In this document: positions 63,396-64,000 of the stretch, in pieces
How the letters are laid out: every line of letters begins with the position of its first letter
Numbering within the stretch: the first letter of the stretch is position 1
Assembly (NCBI GenBank): GCA_008921705.1
Contig: VFFE01007078.1
Coordinates: 629,714-693,713, forward strand
Reading direction: 5' to 3'
Length of the DNA stretch: 64,000 nucleotides
Source of the DNA: Burhinus oedicnemus
Taxonomy: Eukaryota > Chordata > Aves > Charadriiformes > Burhinidae
Notes under the pieces: generated by a model
Database searches by the model: none
What the model saw: only the letters and a program-made list of their open reading frames with translations
Told to the model about the DNA's origin: nothing
Program-made: the position numbers and the translations under genes

Positions 63396-64000
63396 TGTCC
63401 TGGTTCGAGGTAAAACAGAACCAATTTTCTTTTCAATATTTTTACTTTTCAGTTAAGCCTCTTCTAACTCTCTGAAATTAACGGCATATTTTTCAGACAG
63501 TGTCTGCTTCTAGCAGATAAGGTCTGACGTTTACAGTGAATACCAGGGAATGGTATGCAGAGTGTCTCCTGCTTATACTTATTGCTATAACAACCAAGGC
63601 CAGCCAACTTTGTTACGTTCCACGTTGGAGGGCTGGAAGCGGGAAAGTGTAAAGGGGTCACACCTGTGGGGAGAAGCGGACAGGACAGGTGACCCAAAAC
63701 TGACCAACGGGATATTCTATTCCATCTGCATCATGCTCAGTATAAAAGCTGAGGAATGAAAAGGGTCGGTGTCTTTCTTCAGTGGCCAGTGTCTAAGGAG
63801 GACTCTGTCTGATTTTGATCCTGATCAGTGTGTTCCTGAATCCAGTTCCTCAGTTCAGCTCCCATCCATTGCTGAGTCCAGCCTGCGACTTTTCCAGTGC
63901 CAATGATGTGATCACCATCCTGGGAGCCTGATACTGGTTTTGTATATGTTGTATGTATTTCATTATTTTCTTACTACTATTATTATATTTTTGTTATTTT
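63396..64000 (+). mobile_element. ERV-type LTR, plus strand, truncated by the window end
   Basis: It starts TGTCCTGGTTCGAGG (63396), the TG-type start common to avian endogenous retrovirus LTRs. It then has a U3 with GTGACCCAAAACTGACC and GGGATATTCTATTCC, a TATA box TATAAAAG at 63741, and R/U5-like sequence (from about 63765) ending in the window as a T/A-rich run. The right end, any internal region and target-site duplications lie outside the window. It is related to the LTR at 20590-21050. Confidence 0.8.

Noticed and set aside
1..64000. tRNA, rRNA, snRNA, CRISPR or bacterial-type systems
   Set aside because: No cloverleaf with internal promoter boxes, no regularly spaced repeat-spacer array and no dense coding were seen. 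The window is ordinary vertebrate genic and intronic DNA.

Overview
This is a vertebrate nuclear genomic window, very probably from a bird. It is AT-rich and intron-dominated. It contains a CR1 LINE 3' end (6340-6545), a decayed CR1 ORF2 copy (37.5-38.8 kb), and two related ERV-type LTRs (20.6-21.05 kb and 63.4 kb to the window edge) with the layout common in avian genomes. I see no bacterial genes, operons, CRISPR arrays, tRNAs or rRNAs.

One complete protein-coding gene fills most of the window: CPPED1 (calcineurin-like phosphoesterase domain containing 1, also CSTP1), on the minus strand. I rebuilt it from four coding exons: exon 1 at 53881-53944 in a CpG island, exon 2 at 43300-43518, exon 3 at 22527-22949 and exon 4 at 5459-5691. 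All six splice sites are GT/AG. The joined frame is 939 nt including the stop and encodes 312 residues. It keeps the metallophosphoesterase motifs D-x-Q, GD, GNHD, QH and GHYH in order. All three introns are phase 1, so exons 2 and 3 are each skippable without a frame change.

Layout: 1-370 holds a plausible terminal exon of a convergent plus-strand gene (polypyrimidine tract, AG, short open frame, TAA, AATAAATAAA). Conserved vertebrate synteny would suggest SNX29, but this is inference. Positions 371-5458 are the CPPED1 3' UTR and/or intergenic DNA. Intron 3 is 5692-22526 (CR1, CR1/L3-like 3' end, sense-oriented LTR, a 50-N gap). Intron 2 is 22950-43299 (degraded CR1 pieces, possible MIR-like SINE, small repeats). 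Intron 1 is 43519-53880 (a 20-N gap beside exon 2, an old CR1/L3-like body, the 5' CpG island). Positions 54181-63395 are upstream intergenic sequence with only simple repeats recognised. An LTR begins at 63396 and runs off the right edge.

I found no previously undescribed biological system. The points most worth a second look are the candidate convergent terminal exon at the left edge, the 37-base homopolymer beside the exon 4 acceptor, an unidentified 98-codon frame in intron 2 flanked by splice-like signals, and the LTR in transcriptional sense inside intron 3.
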